Assembly: GCA_007123575.1 (NCBI GenBank)
Contig: SKKV01000133.1
Location: 1 to 6,574, forward strand
Origin: Wenzhouxiangella sp.
GTDB taxonomy: Bacteria; Pseudomonadota; Gammaproteobacteria; Xanthomonadales; Wenzhouxiangellaceae
Reading direction: 5' to 3'
DNA: 6,574 bases
The stretch's first letter is position 1, and each line of letters starts with the position of its first letter. The translations under genes and the position numbers were made by a program. The notes beneath the pieces were generated by a model. The model was not told where the DNA came from, did not search any database, and was given only the letters and a program-made list of their open reading frames with translations. Of the stretch, positions 4,999 through 6,574 are shown piece after piece.

Positions 4999-5459
4999 GA
5001 AGCCAGGGAGTCCACGTAAACGCGGGCCAGGGCTTCGAGGCCGGCCTGATCGTCGTCATCGAAGCGGTTGGCATTCGGGCTGTCGATATCCAGCACGCCG
5101 ATCACCTGGTCGTGAACGATCAGCGGCACGACAATTTCCGAGCGCGAGGCCGGATCGCAGGCGATGTGGCCCTCGAAGGCATGAACATCGGCCACTCGCT
5201 GGGTGCGCCGCGTGGCGGCGGCGGTACCGCAGACGCCGCGGCCCATGGCAATGCGAACGCAGGCCGGCTTGCCCTGAAACGGCCCGACCACCAGCTCGTC
5301 GCCTTCAAGAAAATAGAAGCCGGCCCAGTTGATATCGTCCAGCCGCGTGAAGATCAACGCGCTCAGGTTGGCAGCGTTGGCGACCCGATGGTGCTCGTCG
5401 GCCAACAGGCCGCGCGCTTGCTGGACCAGGTCCTGGTAGGTCGGGCTGAGTTGAACCAT
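4992..5459 (-). CDS. msrC: Free methionine-(R)-sulfoxide reductase (GAF domain, YebR/MsrC type)
   Basis: This 155-residue single GAF-domain enzyme reduces free L-methionine-(R)-sulfoxide in the cytoplasm, with thioredoxin-type reductants. It follows E. coli YebR closely: DINWAGFYFLE (42-52), GPFQGKPACVRI (59-70), GRGVCGTA (73-80), DVHAFEGHIACD (91-102), SEIVVPL and GVLDIDS. The three conserved cysteines are present at C67, C77 and C101, so catalysis and disulfide relay look intact. The ATG at 5459 follows AAGGATCGGAATCACA, a modest ribosome binding site. It is the last gene of a minus-strand group, 45 bp after the methyltransferase stop, and converges on sixA. Its stop codon lies in the right arm of the 19-bp inverted repeat. 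Confidence 0.95.
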   Translation of the reverse strand: MVQLSPTYQDLVQQARGLLADEHHRVANAANLSALIFTRLDDINWAGFYFLEGDELVVGPFQGKPACVRIAMGRGVCGTAAATRRTQRVADVHAFEGHIACDPASRSEIVVPLIVHDQVIGVLDIDSPNANRFDDDDQAGLEALARVYVDSLASA

Positions 5460-5504
5460 TGTGATTCCGATCCTTGGGTTCCGTGTGGGCGGGAGCTTAC
5501 ACGA

Positions 5505-6104
5505 TCATTCGATGCGACGAAAAACCAGGATGCGATTATTCGCCGGCAGCGTCAAATCCGCCTGCCGGGTCAAACCGCAGTCGGCCGCCAGGCGATCCAG
5601 ATCGCGGGTGTCGCGAATGCCCATGGACGGGTCGCGGGCGCGCAGCGATGCGTCGAACTCCCGGTTGCTGTCGGCGGTGTGCATGCCATCGTCCATGAAT
5701 GGCCCGTAGCAGATCAGCACACCGTCGCGGCCGAGCACCTGGCTGGCCCCGGCAAACAGGGCTGGCGCCAGCTCGAAAGGCATGATGTGCAAGGTGTTGG
5801 CGGTGTAGACGGCGTCGAATGGGCCGTCGGGCCACAGCCCCCGGGCCACATCCAGGGCAACGGGTGGCGACAGGCGGTCGGGGGCCTCGAAAGTAATCCG
5901 CGCTGCCAGGCCGTCAAGCTTGTCCGGCACATCTGTTACCAACCAGTCCAGACCTGGCATCAAGGTGGTGAAGTGCACTGCGTGCTGACCAGTGCCGGCG
6001 CCAACTTCCAGCACCCGTGCCTCAGGTTTCAGCAGGCGCTCGAGCACCTCGACAATCGGCTGCTTGTTGCGCTCGCAGGCCGGTGAGAAAGGCAGCTCGG
6101 TCAT
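5505..6104 (-). CDS. DUF938 family SAM-dependent methyltransferase-like protein
   Basis: This 199-residue class I methyltransferase-fold protein carries the SAM-binding motif I VLEVGAGTGQHAVHF (about residues 31-45). The acidic motif II region is WLVTDVPD, and FDAVYTANTLHIMPFE lies at the motif IV position. The opening FSPACERNKQPI and the block CYGPFMDDGMHTADSNREFDASLR are typical of the DUF938 (PF06080) family. No substrate is established for the family, so none is named here. The ATG overlaps the TGA of the upstream hutF gene (ATGA), suggesting translational coupling. The next gene follows after 45 bp. Length is normal and all motifs are intact. Confidence 0.92.
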   Translation of the reverse strand: MTELPFSPACERNKQPIVEVLERLLKPEARVLEVGAGTGQHAVHFTTLMPGLDWLVTDVPDKLDGLAARITFEAPDRLSPPVALDVARGLWPDGPFDAVYTANTLHIMPFELAPALFAGASQVLGRDGVLICYGPFMDDGMHTADSNREFDASLRARDPSMGIRDTRDLDRLAADCGLTRQADLTLPANNRILVFRRIE

Positions 6105-6574
6105 GGCGAATGGTCCGCGAGACGGGCCCGCAGCTCGACAAAGCCCGGTTCCAGCTGTGAGCGCAGGCGGTGCCTTCCGGCCTGAACCTGCCGCTGCCCG
6201 GCGACCCAGACTTCATCGATCATGCCCGGCTGCTCGGCCATGATCCAGGTATCCAGCATGGACTCAGGCTCAAGCCCTTGCAGCAGCGCATGACCAGCGG
6301 CCAGCACCACCAGGTCGGCACGGTAGCCGGGCGCCAGCCGACCGCAGCCTTGGCCCAATGCCTTGGCGCCGTGGCTGGCCGCATGTTGCCAAAGGCTGCT
6401 GCCCAGATGCTGGCCCGGACCACCGGCCAGCACGTTGCGCTGGTGGCGAACCAGGCGCTGCCCCCATTCCAGCAGGCGCAGCTCAGCGGCGGCTGAAGTA
6501 TGCAGGTTGCTGTCCGAGCCAATCGCCATGCGACCGCCCCGGCCCAGAAAGTCAGCGGCGGGAAACAGTCCGTC
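6101..6574 (-). CDS. hutF: Formimidoylglutamate deiminase (HutF-like amidohydrolase), C-terminal part
   Basis: Only the last 157 residues are in the window; the frame is open to the edge, so the gene begins beyond it. HutF converts N-formimino-L-glutamate to N-formyl-L-glutamate and ammonia in the five-step histidine degradation route. The visible part begins DGLFPAADFLGRGGRMAIGSDS, with the amidohydrolase metal/catalytic Asp in GSDS. It continues AAELRLLEWGQRLVRHQRNVLA, a run characteristic of HutF. The C-terminal end has the usual small beta-domain strand GYRADLVVLA. The methionine at 6529 is internal and not a start. The stop overlaps the start of the methyltransferase gene. Other deaminases of the same superfamily (guanine, SAH) are possible but fit less well. 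Confidence 0.85.
   Translation of the reverse strand, partial: DGLFPAADFLGRGGRMAIGSDSNLHTSAAAELRLLEWGQRLVRHQRNVLAGGPGQHLGSSLWQHAASHGAKALGQGCGRLAPGYRADLVVLAAGHALLQGLEPESMLDTWIMAEQPGMIDEVWVAGQRQVQAGRHRLRSQLEPGFVELRARLADHSP

Noticed and set aside
5112..6086. 324-codon plus-strand open frame across msrC and the methyltransferase gene
   Set aside because: It spans two well-supported minus-strand genes and their spacer; its composition is that of a reverse-strand shadow.

Overview
The window looks like chromosome from a high-GC gammaproteobacterium. A PepN-type aminopeptidase, a SixA phosphatase, a YebR-like free methionine sulfoxide reductase, a DUF938 methyltransferase and a HutF-like deiminase all read as gammaproteobacterial proteins. 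The genus cannot be fixed from the sequence alone.

Layout: (1) About 10-1601 is a complete insertion sequence of the IS110 family, IS1111 group. It has one minus-strand DEDD transposase (1494-322), 13-bp subterminal inverted repeats (13-25 and 1582-1594), and a long non-coding tail after the transposase stop (10-321). (2) 1616-4288, minus strand: pepN, intact, with the element sitting about 14 bp past its stop codon in the same orientation. (3) 4289-4366: a divergent promoter region with overlapping -10 hexamers on the two strands. (4) 4367-4840, plus strand: sixA. (5) 4841-4991: a convergent intergenic region filled by nested inverted repeats. A 19-bp repeat covers the last codons and stops of both flanking genes and encloses a long imperfect hairpin. 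(6) 5459-4992, 6104-5505 and >6574-6101, all minus strand: a probable hutF - DUF938 methyltransferase - free methionine-(R)-sulfoxide reductase operon. The first two genes overlap by ATGA and hutF runs off the right edge.

The most interesting part is the non-coding end of the insertion sequence. Read as minus-strand RNA, it shows a 23-bp closing stem whose two DNA mismatches both become G-U pairs, a GAGA-capped hairpin, and two copies of the octamer AATCCACG. One copy is followed directly by 10 nt complementary to the reconstructed target site. The other is followed directly by 8-9 nt identical to the element's own right end. This is what a bridge RNA (seekRNA) with a target guide and a donor guide should look like. 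Joining the two ends in a circle would also bring a TTGACA hexamer 17 bp from CATCAT, a junction promoter. A separate 16-bp stem hides the transposase ribosome binding site.

The chromosomal genes are ordinary housekeeping genes: peptide turnover, phosphohistidine dephosphorylation, repair of oxidised methionine, and histidine catabolism. They share no obvious single pathway.
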